A stretch of DNA of 64,000 nucleotides from Gordonia phthalatica (GCF_001305675.1 NZ_CP011853.1:4364728-4428727); one strand, 5' to 3'; positions 45,701 through 53,008 are shown, numbered from the stretch's first letter. Program-made: numbers and translations. The notes: a model not told the origin generated them from the sequence alone.

Positions 45701-46282
45701 CTGATCATCGCGGTGGTCGTGGCACTGACCAATGTCTTCGGAGGGTCGGACGGCGTCGAGACCGACATCAACTCCATCCTGCCGACGCAGACCAGCAGTG
45801 CCGAGCAGAAGCCGGGAACCAGCCCGGACACGCCGACCGCGCCGCCGGTGAGTCTGAAGTCCGCAGCCCTGTTCGACGTGTCCGGGCAGCCGACCGAGTC
45901 ATCGCCGAACCTCGATCATCTGCTCTCCGGTGAGAGTCCCGCGTGGCGCACCGACGCCTACCGGGGCAGCGCGCAGTTCGGCGGCCTGAAGTCCGGACTC
46001 GGCGTCATCTTCACGACGGGTGGCGGCGAGACGGTGAGGTCGGTGACGATCGCGTCACCGACGCCAGGTTTCACCGTCGAACTGCGGACGGCGACCAGTG
46101 CGAAGCCGGCAAGTCTCGATCAGACGCGCAAGGTCGGCGGCGGCACCGTAGACGGGTCGTCCACCACCATCAAGGTCGACAACCCCGTTGCCGCTCCGTA
46201 CTTCATCGTCTGGCTCACCAGCCTGCCGACCGGCCCGAACGGCGACTTCCAGGCGGTGATCTCGAAGATCAGCGCGTCGTGA
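42707..46282 (+). CDS. murJ: Lipid II flippase MurJ fused to pseudokinase and C-terminal binding domain
   Basis: 1191 residues, the size of mycobacterial MviN (Rv3910). Residues about 25-545 form the 14-helix MurJ flippase (TLISRITGFIRTVLVLAML, then VLPSMIAEVVLGAVLTAIVIP). A linker with Thr/Pro-rich sequence leads to a kinase-like domain at about 690-930 that lacks the VAIK lysine and HRD/DFG motifs. A membrane helix about 985-1008 and an extracellular beta-sandwich (about 1076-1191) complete it. It flips lipid II for peptidoglycan synthesis; in mycobacteria the pseudokinase is a PknB substrate that recruits FhaA. The final codons overlap the convergent sterol-desaturase gene by 14 bases. Confidence 0.96.
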   Translation: MSDRESTHAEPTTVERDDSDAGIMRTGGSIAIATLISRITGFIRTVLVLAMLGGAIASAFQAAYVLPSMIAEVVLGAVLTAIVIPVLVRAENEDEDGGAGFINRIFTITVVLLGVASVVAVIAAPLLTMLNVGDGQVNRPLTTALAYLLLPEILFYGLSALFIAILNMKGLFKPGAWAPVLNNIIQITTLALYAAMPGEMTLNPVKMSDPKLLVLGIGTTLGVVLQAGILVPYLRKVGVHLKLEWGIDDRLRQFGGMAVAIVGYVLVLQVGLVITYRIAAHASADGISVYNTHWQLLQLPYGVLGVTILTAIMPRLSRNAAADDTEAVVEDMSLATRLTMISLIPTVAFMTFFGPSIGVAIFNFGKFDAEVASQLGSVLAWGAFTLIPYAMTLVQLRVFYAREDAWTPTLMVVGITAVKVASSYLGPVLFDDPELIVRWLSLSNGLGYLVGAIVGQILLHKRLGVTRLTGVARTTFVTIGVSVGVAFAVWFVSDVTGLANMSTQAGKIGSVIYLGLTATVVLGVVYLLLVALKIPEMVTISGTVMRLVGRFIPSLAPAPKPEADDRDARTMTVQFPRVSGDDGVPYSGQVDVRRRFDRGTATWQEYSVLSGGAVGETMVIPVVGGPRPYPRPQGPAPRRGVPPMGQKGSDTSRPQGRRGDAPSGPSDERTRVMGAPRGPRLIPGAAIAGGRYRLLEKEGGTRGLEFWRAKDTGLDREVGLTFVDPEQKAPPIRPGDREADQGPLAILNRTRRLGQLHSAGVARVLDVVRSASGGVIVTEWIHGSSLKDVAATAPSAMGAARAVRALAAGAEAAHRTGATLSIDHPDRIRVSTDGDAVLAFPAVLPGDDRAGDVRGLGAVLYALLLNRWPLDGATGRSLTTSGPAVGGLAPAQPDPRDPTRPIEPRAVKPEIPFEISTVASRALEGDHGIRTAATVQHVLDQATVVDLKTDMLPQVESRQAPLSVAPISRTRKERLMGEGEAGKRNTALLAGAGLFILFLIIAVVVALTNVFGGSDGVETDINSILPTQTSSAEQKPGTSPDTPTAPPVSLKSAALFDVSGQPTESSPNLDHLLSGESPAWRTDAYRGSAQFGGLKSGLGVIFTTGGGETVRSVTIASPTPGFTVELRTATSAKPASLDQTRKVGGGTVDGSSTTIKVDNPVAAPYFIVWLTSLPTGPNGDFQAVISKISAS

Positions 46283-47171
46283 CCGGCTTCTGCGACGTCG
46301 CCGCGGGCTGCCAGCCGGGCGGACCGAAGACGTAGCCGAGCTTGGCCCGCAGCGTGGTCGCCGCGCGGACGTCGCGCCCGATGCTCAAGTACTCGTGGGT
46401 CTGCAGGCGCCAGATGTTGTAGGTGCCGACGGGTTTGGTGAGTCCGTAGTGGGGGCGGAACGTCTCCTGGCGGAAGGTCCCGAACAGGCGGTCCCACAGG
46501 ATGAACACGCCCGCGTAGTTGCGATCGAGGTACTCGGGGTCGCTGCCGTGATGGACGCGGTGATGCGACGGCGTGTTCATGACGAACTCCACCGGCCTCC
46601 ACAGGGTCCCGATCCGCTCGGTGTGCACCCAGAACTGGTAGATGAGATTGAGGGAGTAGACGCCGAAGACCACGCTCGGCGGCACGCCGAGCAGGGGGAG
46701 CGGCGTCCACATGATGATGCCCATGCTGCCGTTCCACTTCTGCCGCAGCGCGGTCGCGAAGTTGTAGTACTCGCTGGAATGGTGCGCTTGATGGCTGGCC
46801 CACACCAGGCGGACGCGGTGGGAGATGCGGTGCGACCAGTAGAAGAGGAAGTCGAGCGCCACGAAGCCGATCACCCAGGTGAACCACGCACCGGACGGCA
46901 TCTGCCAGGGTGCGACGTAGCTGAACAGGGCCACGTACGCGAAGAGCGCGAGGAACTTCCAGAACGCCGATGTGCCGATGGAGACCAGGCCCATCAGGAG
47001 TGAGGCGCGCGCATCCTTGAACTCGTACGCGCCCTTGGCGGGCCTGCCGTCGGCGTCGTCCTCGCGGTCGAGCTTCCATGCTGCGAACGCCTCGAGCGAC
47101 AGCATCGTCACGAAGAAGGGAATCGCGACGACGGTCGGCTCCCGCATGGCCTCGGGAAGAAGCTCTAGCAT
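46269..47171 (-). CDS. Sterol desaturase / fatty acid hydroxylase family protein
   Basis: 300 residues, multi-helix membrane protein with di-iron His boxes: HRISHRVRLVWASHQAHHSS and HHRVHHG, the HX3H/HX2HH signature. The family oxidises membrane lipids, sterols or carotenoids with oxygen. The ATG at MLELLPEAM has AAAGGG upstream; the longer frame would overlap the operator. It is divergent from a TetR gene with a palindrome in between, so regulation by that TetR is likely. It belongs to the block inserted between murJ and sigM. Confidence 0.91.
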   Translation of the reverse strand: MLELLPEAMREPTVVAIPFFVTMLSLEAFAAWKLDREDDADGRPAKGAYEFKDARASLLMGLVSIGTSAFWKFLALFAYVALFSYVAPWQMPSGAWFTWVIGFVALDFLFYWSHRISHRVRLVWASHQAHHSSEYYNFATALRQKWNGSMGIIMWTPLPLLGVPPSVVFGVYSLNLIYQFWVHTERIGTLWRPVEFVMNTPSHHRVHHGSDPEYLDRNYAGVFILWDRLFGTFRQETFRPHYGLTKPVGTYNIWRLQTHEYLSIGRDVRAATTLRAKLGYVFGPPGWQPAATSQKPVTTR

Positions 47172-47215
47172 TGACGGCCCTTTCTCGCGGGCGAGGCACG
47201 ACCTCGTCACTTTTG

Positions 47216-47233
47216 TGACACATTACCGTGTCA
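47216..47233. promoter_or_regulatory. TetR-type operator between sterol desaturase and TetR gene
   Basis: TGACAC-ATTACC-GTGTCA is a perfect 6+6+6 inverted repeat in the divergent promoter. Its size and place fit an operator of the adjacent TetR regulator controlling both genes. Confidence 0.7.
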
Positions 47234-47287
47234 GATGACCGATACCAAGGGGTCTGCGGGGAACGTCGCCACGTAGGATCAGTCTCG

Positions 47288-47986
47288 ATGAGTAACGTGA
47301 CTGGGGGCCGGACGTACGGGGGCGTGTCCGCGGTCGAGCGGCAGAAGCAGCGACGAAGTGCGCTGGTCGAAGCCGGTTTGGAACTCTTCGGCACCGACGG
47401 TTTCCTCAACGTCTCGGTGAAGAAGATCTGCGACGAGGCCGGCCTCACCCAGCGCTACTTCTACGAGTCGTTCCCCGACCGCGTCGCACTGCTCGCCGCC
47501 GTCTACCAGCACTGCGTCGACGAGGCTCGCGCGGACACCCTGCAGGCGGCCGCCGCCGTCCTGCAGCGCATGAACGTCACCGACGGTCCGATTCCGCGCG
47601 AGGTGATCCCCGCACTCGCCGAAGAGGCCCTCGGCGGCTTCATCAAGAACATCGTCGACGACCCCCGTCGCGCCCGGGTGATCCTCATCGAGGTAGTCGC
47701 CGTCGCTCCCGAGATCGAGAAGCTACGGCTCGGCGCCATCCATGACTGGGCCGACCTGATCGGCGGCTTCGCCGGCGGCGGTGAGCCGCTCACGCCCACG
47801 CAGCGGCTCGGAGCCATCGGCCTCGTCGGGGCGCTGACCCAATTGCTCGTGGACTGGCAGATGGCCCTGACCAACCCGGTCAGCGAGTCCGCCGGACCGG
47901 ACTTCTTCCAGGTCGACGCCATCCATCGGGTGGTCACCGAGATGTTCGTCGCGACCTACGATCGGATCTTCGCACCCGAATCCTGA
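47288..47986 (+). CDS. TetR/AcrR family transcriptional regulator
   Basis: 232 residues. N-terminal TetR HTH: QRRSALVEAGLELFGTDGF, VSVKKICDEAGLTQRYFYES, FPDRVALLAAVY. The C-terminal ligand domain has ALGAIGLVGALTQLLVDWQM-like helices. A start at the ATG of MSNVTGGRTYGG was preferred over an in-frame upstream one overlapping the operator. It presumably represses the divergent sterol desaturase gene and itself; the ligand may be a lipid. Confidence 0.9.
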   Translation: MSNVTGGRTYGGVSAVERQKQRRSALVEAGLELFGTDGFLNVSVKKICDEAGLTQRYFYESFPDRVALLAAVYQHCVDEARADTLQAAAAVLQRMNVTDGPIPREVIPALAEEALGGFIKNIVDDPRRARVILIEVVAVAPEIEKLRLGAIHDWADLIGGFAGGGEPLTPTQRLGAIGLVGALTQLLVDWQMALTNPVSESAGPDFFQVDAIHRVVTEMFVATYDRIFAPES

Positions 47987-48017
47987 ACCGGAGTCGACAC
48001 CAGGGGCCTGACCGCGG

Positions 48018-48335
48018 TCACGCCGCCTCGAGGCGATCCCGGATCTGTCGGGTGGCGTCGTCGAGCTCGGCGATCACGAACAGCCATTCCGATCCGTCGC
48101 CCAGGGTGACACAGAGACGGTCCCGTTTGCCGCCGGAGAAGAACTTCCCGGTGCCCGGAGCAGTGCCGACGGCAGCGATGAAGGTGAACGCCACCGAGAA
48201 GCGGGCGCCCTGGGTTCGCGCCGACTTCGGCTCGAAGACGACGTGCGTTTTCGTCAACTGCAACTCGCCCGGAACCGCGACCCTCCCCATCGATCGTGCG
48301 GCACGCCAAGTCGCAAGAGGTTTGTCGTCGGTCAT
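48018..48335 (-). CDS. GRAM/PH-like small protein
   Basis: 105 residues with the beta-rich GRAM/PH-like pattern (GELQLTKTHVVFEPKSA, FSVAFTFIAAVG, RLCVTLGDGSEWLFVI, then a terminal helix DDATRQIRDRLEAA). Such domains bind lipids or peptides in eukaryotes; in actinobacteria they are short soluble proteins of unknown role. Convergent with the TetR gene; upstream of it, on the same strand, is a small membrane-protein gene. Confidence 0.68.
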   Translation of the reverse strand: MTDDKPLATWRAARSMGRVAVPGELQLTKTHVVFEPKSARTQGARFSVAFTFIAAVGTAPGTGKFFSGGKRDRLCVTLGDGSEWLFVIAELDDATRQIRDRLEAA

Positions 48336-48362
48336 GGGGACAAGCGTAATGGGGGAGTGGAA

Positions 48363-48716
48363 TCACCCGAAGTCGGGCACAGCGGGAGCGGAGTCGACGG
48401 TCACCGCGTCGGCGGGCGTCAGGAACAGTGTGCTGATCATTCCGAACGCCGTTCCGAGCACCAGGATCACGAGACTCGCCAGCAACACCCAGAACAGTCC
48501 TGCGCTGACATTCTGCTTGAGGAACGACGCCGCCGACATCGCGCCGATCAGGACCGCGGAGGCGATGAAGGCGTACGGGATCGTCGCGGCGAGCACCGCG
48601 ATCGCAATGGACGCCAGCGGCAGCAGTCCCACCATCCACGCGTTCGACGCTCCCGGTTCCCGGGTCGGCCCACGGTGCGGGCTCGGATTGGCGTTCGACG
48701 CGCTGGATCGCGACAT
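48363..48716 (-). CDS. Small membrane protein, DUF4190-like topology
   Basis: 117 residues with a Ser/Pro-rich N-terminus and three hydrophobic helices (MVGLLPLASIAIAVLAATIP, IASAVLIGAMSAASFL, LFWVLLASLVILVLGTAF). A run of G residues gives a strong ribosome site. It starts 27 bases upstream of the GRAM-like gene's start and is probably co-transcribed with it. The family name is only a topological comparison. Function unknown. Confidence 0.6.
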   Translation of the reverse strand: MSRSSASNANPSPHRGPTREPGASNAWMVGLLPLASIAIAVLAATIPYAFIASAVLIGAMSAASFLKQNVSAGLFWVLLASLVILVLGTAFGMISTLFLTPADAVTVDSAPAVPDFG

Positions 48717-49069
48717 GATTCCCCCCGACAGGATCAGCTCCGTGACGACCTATCGGTCGCCGGTGAGAACGCTACGGACGGTGACGGCCGCTCCCAAGCA
48801 CGCCGCCGGAGTAGCGGTCATCCTCGCAGGTCACCGCTCCGAAAGTTTTCTCCGGACCGGAGAACTCGACGGGGGACCGAGGCCGACAATCGGCCGGTCA
48901 CGTCTGAGCTTGCGTGTCACAACGAGAAGGGGAACGGCTGCCCGTCCGGCTGAAGTTCCGTCGACGACTTGATCGCGTAAGCGTCCTTCATCACCAACAG
49001 TCGGAGGACACGTTCCGAGATCGCCAGATGCTTGTACCTCCCCAGGAAGAAGTCGTCTGACATGAAATC
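48717..49069. other. Gene-poor stretch next to the ISL3 remnant
   Basis: About 350 bases without a convincing gene. TTCTCCGG-A-CCGGAGAA at 48848-48864 is a perfect palindrome that may be an operator or a terminator. From 48917 to about 49066 the leftward strand encodes a short tail, MSDDFFLGRYKHLAISERVL and onwards to FPFSL, of unknown origin; it is probably the end of a gene cut by the insertion/deletion event marked by the ISL3 fragment. Confidence 0.45.
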
Positions 49070-49322
49070 CAGAAGGGACTGCCGGCCGGTTTGGAGGAGC
49101 TCGCGCAACTCGGGCGGACCCTGTGGAACCGGCACAAGGAGATCCTGGCGTACTTCGACGTCGGTGTTTCCAACGGGCCGGTCGAAGCCATCAACGGGCG
49201 TCTGGAGCATCTTCGTGGTGTCGCTCAGGGTTTCCGCAACCTCGACCACTACATCTTGCGTTCCCTGCTGCACTCCGGTCAGCTCGCCGGCCGCATCAAC
49301 GCACTCTGAAATCCGAAGAGCC
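49070..49322 (+). mobile_element. ISL3-family transposase remnant with right terminal repeat
   Basis: The C-terminal 80 or so residues of an ISL3 transposase remain (LEELAQLGRTLWNRHKE, NGPVEAINGRLEHLRGVAQG, FRNLDHYILRSLLHSG), ending at a TGA at 49307-49309. Immediately after, AATCCGAAGAGCC (ending 49322) resembles the inner-to-outer end of ISL3 inverted repeats, whose complement begins GGCTCTTCGG. The 5' part of the element is gone. The fragment lies exactly at the break in the leftward MFS gene. Confidence 0.85.
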
Positions 49323-49768
49323 AGATTTCCCAATCCAGCGACGGCACCCCACACCGCCATGGCGGCACTGCGTTGTGCCTTTGGAAAGATGCGGGTGATG
49401 ACCGCCATGGTCTGCGGTGTCATCAGGGCGGCACCGAACCCCTGGATCGCGCGGGCACCGATCAGCATCGAAATAGTCGTTGACAGGCAACAGGCGAGGG
49501 AAGCCGTGCTGAACACGGTCATCCCCAGAAGGTAGAGATTCTTGGGTCCGTACTTGTCACCGAGGCGACCGGTGACCAGCAGGGGCACAGCGAAGGCGAG
49601 TAGGTAGGCACTGGTGACCCAGATGACCTGGTTCACATCGGCGTTGAAGTGGTCGAGGATGGCCGGGTTAGCCACAGCGACGATCGTCATGTCGAGCACG
49701 ATCATGAAGAAGCCGACCACCAGTGCCGTCAACGCCAGCCACGGACTGCGTTGCTTTGGAGCGGTCAT
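49323..49768 (-). pseudogene. MFS drug exporter (EmrB/QacA type), truncated by the IS remnant
   Basis: About 149 codons of a DHA2-family exporter remain: MTAPKQRSPWLALTALVV, then DMTIVAVANPAILDHF, the motif A loop GRLGDKYGPKNLYLLGM, and IQGFGAALMTPQTMAVI up to AVAGLGNLA. Beyond that point the frame enters antisense of the ISL3 transposase, so the last two-thirds of the transporter are missing. ATG with AAAAGGAAAC upstream. The promoter region keeps two overlapping palindromes. Non-functional unless the short fragment has acquired another use. Confidence 0.85.
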
Positions 49769-49802
49769 ACGTGTTTCCTTTTCGTCCAGGTCGATTCGAC
49801 TA

Positions 49803-49826
49803 GTTCTCAAGGAGAACGGTGTTCTC
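49803..49826. promoter_or_regulatory. Overlapping inverted repeats upstream of the truncated exporter
   Basis: GTTCTC-AAG-GAGAAC (49803-49817) and GAGAAC-GGT-GTTCTC (49812-49826) are two perfect inverted repeats sharing one half. They sit about 40 bases before the exporter ATG and look like a double operator for a TetR-type repressor that is not encoded in the window. Confidence 0.55.
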
Positions 49827-49858
49827 CGAGGGGTCCGCGCGGGTTGTTCGGAAGCTGT

Positions 49859-50196
49859 TCACGGGGCATCACGGTCGGGGTATCCGAAGCAGATCGCCGC
49901 GATGACCGCGCGGTCATCGTCGATGCCGAAGTGCTCGTGCAGGAACGGCGAGTATGCCGCCGCAGCTGCTTGTGGGGCCGCGGCCAGTCCTCGTTCCTGG
50001 GCTGCGAGCAGAAACGTTTCGATGTAGAGACCGCAATCGACGGCACCGTAGGTGCCCAGGTCGGCTGGACTGGTGATGATGGCGACGTGGGTGCGTCGAA
50101 GAATTCGAAGTTGCGCATGAACTGTCGGTTGCGGCCATCGTGGTCGGTCTTGGCGATCCCGAGGCTGTCGTAGAGTGCGTAGCCGCAGTCACGCCG
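49859..50196 (-). pseudogene. Nitroreductase-family gene, N-terminally truncated and frameshifted
   Basis: Reading leftward from about 50196: ALYDSLGIAKTDHDGRNRQF, MRNFEFFDAP, then a one-base frameshift near 50088-50100, after which HVAIITSPADLGTYGAVDCG, LYIETFLLAAQERGL and FGIDDDRAVIAAICFGYPDR run to a TGA at 49859. The order matches the central and C-terminal parts of FMN nitroreductases. The N-terminal FMN-binding half is absent and no start codon is present in frame. Adjacent to the truncated exporter, it suggests a decayed detoxification pair. Confidence 0.82.
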
Positions 50197-50299
50197 ACGT
50201 TGCAATCGGTGATGAGAGGAAGGTGAGGATGAACCCAACCCGCCAGAGACCCAACGTCCGCACATCACGCTGTGCAAAACACGTACGCGAAATGCCGGT

Positions 50300-50329
50300 T
50301 TATCCACAGCTTGGGTCAAATTATCCACA
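50300..50329 (+). promoter_or_regulatory. Two perfect DnaA boxes upstream of sigM
   Basis: TTATCCACA occurs at 50300-50308 and again at 50321-50329, same orientation, 21 bases apart (two helical turns). Both match the high-affinity E. coli R1 consensus exactly. They lie immediately before the ECF sigma-factor gene, so DnaA could link its transcription to replication. Confidence 0.7.
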
Positions 50330-50380
50330 ATGTCCCAAAAACACCCAATCCGGCATGTGGAATTGCCTATGGTCGTCGAC

Positions 50381-50944
50381 ATGACTCGGGGGACCATCGC
50401 AGCCGTCAGCGACGCCGACCTGCTGCGCACATACATCAGCGGTGACCAGAGCGCTTTTCGCCAGCTCTACGAACGTCACCGAGACCACCTCTGGGCCGTC
50501 GCCGTGCGCACCACCGGAGATCTGGACGACGCCGCCGATGCCATCCAGGACGCCTGGATGGCGATACACCGGACGGCGACCTCGTATCGCGCCGATGCGT
50601 CAGTATCCAGCTGGATGCATAAGATCGTCGTGAACTCGTGCCTCGACCGGCTCCGTCGGATCCGCACCCGAGAGACGCTGCCGCTCGTCGAACACGAGTC
50701 GACCGTGTTGGCCGACGAGACCGACCACACGGTGGAGGTCGACGTCTCCCTCTCGATCGGCCACGCGCTCGACGTCCTCCCGTCCGATCAACGGGAGGCA
50801 GTGATCCTGGTCGACTATTTCGACTACTCGATCACCGACGCCGCATCGATCCTCGGCATCGCAGTCGGAACCGTGAAGAGTCGGTGCCACCGCGGCCGGA
50901 AGAAGCTCGCCATGGTGCTCGAGTACCTCCAAGACGACTATTGA
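50381..50944 (+). CDS. sigM: ECF RNA polymerase sigma factor SigM
   Basis: About 187 residues: sigma region 2 (LRTYISGDQSAFRQLYERHR, DDAADAIQDAWMAI) and region 4 (LDVLPSDQREAVILVDYFDY, ITDAASILGIAVGTVKSRCH). Position between murJ and an anti-sigma gene, followed by trxB-trxA-cwlM, identifies it as SigM (Rv3911). SigM-type factors respond to envelope and redox conditions. In-frame ATGs at 50330 and 50369 are alternatives; none has a strong ribosome site. The DnaA boxes upstream are unexpected. Confidence 0.92.
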   Translation: MTRGTIAAVSDADLLRTYISGDQSAFRQLYERHRDHLWAVAVRTTGDLDDAADAIQDAWMAIHRTATSYRADASVSSWMHKIVVNSCLDRLRRIRTRETLPLVEHESTVLADETDHTVEVDVSLSIGHALDVLPSDQREAVILVDYFDYSITDAASILGIAVGTVKSRCHRGRKKLAMVLEYLQDDY

Positions 50945-51093
50945 TCCGGTGCTCCCGAGACTCCTGATATCCGTCGATCGAGTGACTCTCCGCTCAGCAT
51001 GGCCGAAGCTGTTCACCGGCGGCCACGTCTCGTTACCCTGGACACGGACATCAAGTCCTCGCCCAGCAGACGGAGTAGGAGGCGTGAGAGAGC

Positions 51094-51369
51094 ATGGACG
51101 GATTGAACACCCGAACCTTCGACCTCGGGCTGCCTGAACCTCCGTACTCCACAGAAGTACTGGCCGAGTTCCACGCCGGAACCCTCGATCCCGTCACCGA
51201 GGAGCATGTACGACGACGCCTGCCGGAGGATCCTCACGCCGCCGACGTCCTCGCGGCCCTCGATCGCGTCCGCGCAGATCTCCACGCCCTCCGCCAGTCG
51301 ACCCCGCCGATGCCCGACGCCGTCGCTACCCGTCTCGATGCGCTGATCGACGGACTCACCGCCGAGTAG
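51094..51369 (+). CDS. rsmA: Short soluble anti-sigma factor, RsmA-like
   Basis: 91 residues. YSTEVLAEFHAGTLDPVTEEH and AADVLAALDRVRADLHALR match the cytoplasmic sigma-binding domain of mycobacterial RsmA (Rv3912). The mycobacterial protein is about 254 residues with a membrane helix and an outer domain; here both are absent and the following 140 bases show no continuation in any frame. The protein should therefore be a free cytoplasmic inhibitor of SigM. AGGAGG lies upstream at a somewhat long spacing (about 10 bases). Confidence 0.72.
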   Translation: MDGLNTRTFDLGLPEPPYSTEVLAEFHAGTLDPVTEEHVRRRLPEDPHAADVLAALDRVRADLHALRQSTPPMPDAVATRLDALIDGLTAE

Positions 51370-51415
51370 TCGCAATCGACACGGGTGTGGACCCGGCCAC
51401 CGTCCTGAGCCGTCG

Positions 51416-51441
51416 GGAACATCGGGCAATACTGTGGTGTT
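51416..51441 (+). promoter_or_regulatory. Possible SigM-type promoter before trxB
   Basis: GGAAC, seventeen bases, then TGTT lies about 70 bases before the trxB ATG. The -35 element matches the ECF/SigM GGAAC; the -10 differs from CGTC at two positions. A weak candidate for feedback of SigM on thioredoxin genes. Confidence 0.3.
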
Positions 51442-51510
51442 GACTGATGCGTCTGCCTTTCGACCTGATGAGTCTGTCGGGCAGGCGGACACCGCGACCA
51501 CGGAGGATTG

Positions 51511-52455
51511 ATGACCGACACCGATAACCAGATCCACGACATCATCATCGTCGGATCGGGACCTGCCGGCTACACGGCGGCGATCTACGCTGCACGGGCC
51601 GAGCTGTCGCCTGTCGTGTTCGAAGGCATGTCGTTCGGCGGCGCCCTCATGACCACCACCGAGGTCGAGAACTTCCCCGGCTTCCAGAAGGGCATCCAGG
51701 GCCCGGAGCTGATGGACGAGATGCGCGAACAGGCCATCCGCTTCGGCGCCGACCTCCGCATGGAGGACGTCGACGCCATGCGGCTCGAGGGCGACATCAA
51801 GGAGGTCGAGGTCGGCGGAGAGGTCCATCGTGCTCGTGCCGTCATTCTCGCCATGGGTGCCGCGGCCCGCTACCTCGGCGTCCCGGGGGAGCAGGAGCTC
51901 CTCGGCCGCGGAGTGTCGTCGTGCGCCACCTGCGACGGCTTCTTCTTCAAGGATCAGAACATCGCCGTCATCGGCGGTGGCGACTCCGCGATGGAGGAGG
52001 CCACCTTCCTCACCAAGTTCGCGAAGAAGGTCACGCTGATCCACCGCCGCGAGGAGTTCCGCGCGTCGAAGATCATGCTCGAACGCGCCCGCGCCAACGA
52101 GAAGATCGACTTCGTCAGCAATGCCACCGTCTCGACGGTGAAGGGCGACAAGGCCGTCACCGAGCTCGAGCTGACCGACACCGTCACCGGCGAGACCCGC
52201 ACCCTCGACGCGACCGGCATGTTCGTCGCGATCGGCCACGATCCGCGCAGCGCACTCGTCAAGGGCCAGGTGGAACTCGACGACGAAGGCTACGTGAAGG
52301 TCCAGGGCCGCACCACCTACACCAACCTGCCCGGCGTCTTCGCGTGCGGCGACCTCGTCGACCACACCTACCGCCAGGCCATCACCGCCGCCGGCAGCGG
52401 CTGCTCGGCCGCCATCGACGCCGAACGCTGGCTCGCCGACCACGCCGGCGCCTGA
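51511..52455 (+). CDS. trxB: Thioredoxin reductase
   Basis: 314 residues. FAD site [20 protein letters not shown] at about 10-29, redox-active CATC about 133-136 in [17 protein letters not shown] site [12 protein letters not shown] and the C-terminal FAD motif [16 protein letters not shown]. It transfers electrons from NADPH to thioredoxin encoded 53 bases downstream. ATG chosen directly after GGAGG; a TTG three bases upstream is a possible alternative. Equivalent of Rv3913. Confidence 0.97.
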   Translation: MTDTDNQIHDIIIVGSGPAGYTAAIYAARAELSPVVFEGMSFGGALMTTTEVENFPGFQKGIQGPELMDEMREQAIRFGADLRMEDVDAMRLEGDIKEVEVGGEVHRARAVILAMGAAARYLGVPGEQELLGRGVSSCATCDGFFFKDQNIAVIGGGDSAMEEATFLTKFAKKVTLIHRREEFRASKIMLERARANEKIDFVSNATVSTVKGDKAVTELELTDTVTGETRTLDATGMFVAIGHDPRSALVKGQVELDDEGYVKVQGRTTYTNLPGVFACGDLVDHTYRQAITAAGSGCSAAIDAERWLADHAGA

Positions 52456-52508
52456 CCACAGTCCCCGCCGACCCCACACCGGGTCCGCGAACCCTCCAGG
52501 AGGAACCA

Positions 52509-52844
52509 ATGTCCGAGAACACCGTCGCCGTCACCGACTCGACGTTCACCAGCGACGTCCTCGAGGCTTCGGGCTCCAAGCCCATCCTCGTCGACTTCTG
52601 GGCCACCTGGTGCGGCCCCTGCAAGATGGTCGCACCGGTGCTCGACGAGATCGCTCGAGACAACGCCGACAAGATCACCGTTGCGAAGATCGACGTGGAC
52701 CAGAACCCGGTCGTCGCCCGCGACTACCAGATCATGAGCATCCCGACCATGATGCTCTTCCAGAACGGAAAGCCCGTGAAGACCATCATGGGCGCCAAGC
52801 CCAAGGCGGCGATTCTGCGCGAACTGGCCGACGTCCTGGCCTGA
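52509..52844 (+). CDS. trxA: Thioredoxin
   Basis: 111 residues with the classical thioredoxin fold: FWATWCGPCKMVAPVLDEIA (CGPC active site), the cis-Pro region IMSIPTMMLFQNGKPV and the terminal helix AAILRELADVLA. AGGAGGAACCA precedes the ATG. It is reduced by the upstream trxB product and serves cytoplasmic disulphide exchange. The operon ends at a strong hairpin. Confidence 0.97.
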   Translation: MSENTVAVTDSTFTSDVLEASGSKPILVDFWATWCGPCKMVAPVLDEIARDNADKITVAKIDVDQNPVVARDYQIMSIPTMMLFQNGKPVKTIMGAKPKAAILRELADVLA

Positions 52845-52858
52845 TCGAACGCTCCTCG

Positions 52859-52891
52859 TTGACCCACACCCGCTCGGCGGGTGTGGGTCAA
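52859..52891 (+). terminator. Terminator after trxA
   Basis: Perfect 15-base stem (TTGACCCACACCCGC and its complement) with a 3-base TCG loop, 15 bases after the trxA stop. GC-rich without a U tract, as is usual in actinobacteria. Confidence 0.85.
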
Positions 52892-53008
52892 TCGTCACAG
52901 AACGATGTGATCATTTGTCGCTGCCGTCACCGGCTGCGAGAATGATGCAAGAATCGGGTCACCGTTGTGCGACCCGAATCGGCGGTGTCGAGAAAGTGGG
53001 ATGTACGT

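Noticed and set aside
48917..49810. 297-codon frame as a real MFS transporter
   Set aside because: Only the first 149 codons from 49768 are transporter; the rest is antisense of an ISL3 transposase plus an unrelated tail.
50330..50380. Longer start for SigM at the ATG touching the DnaA box
   Set aside because: The extra 17 residues do not look like the start of sigma region 2 and no ribosome site is present; kept only as an alternative.
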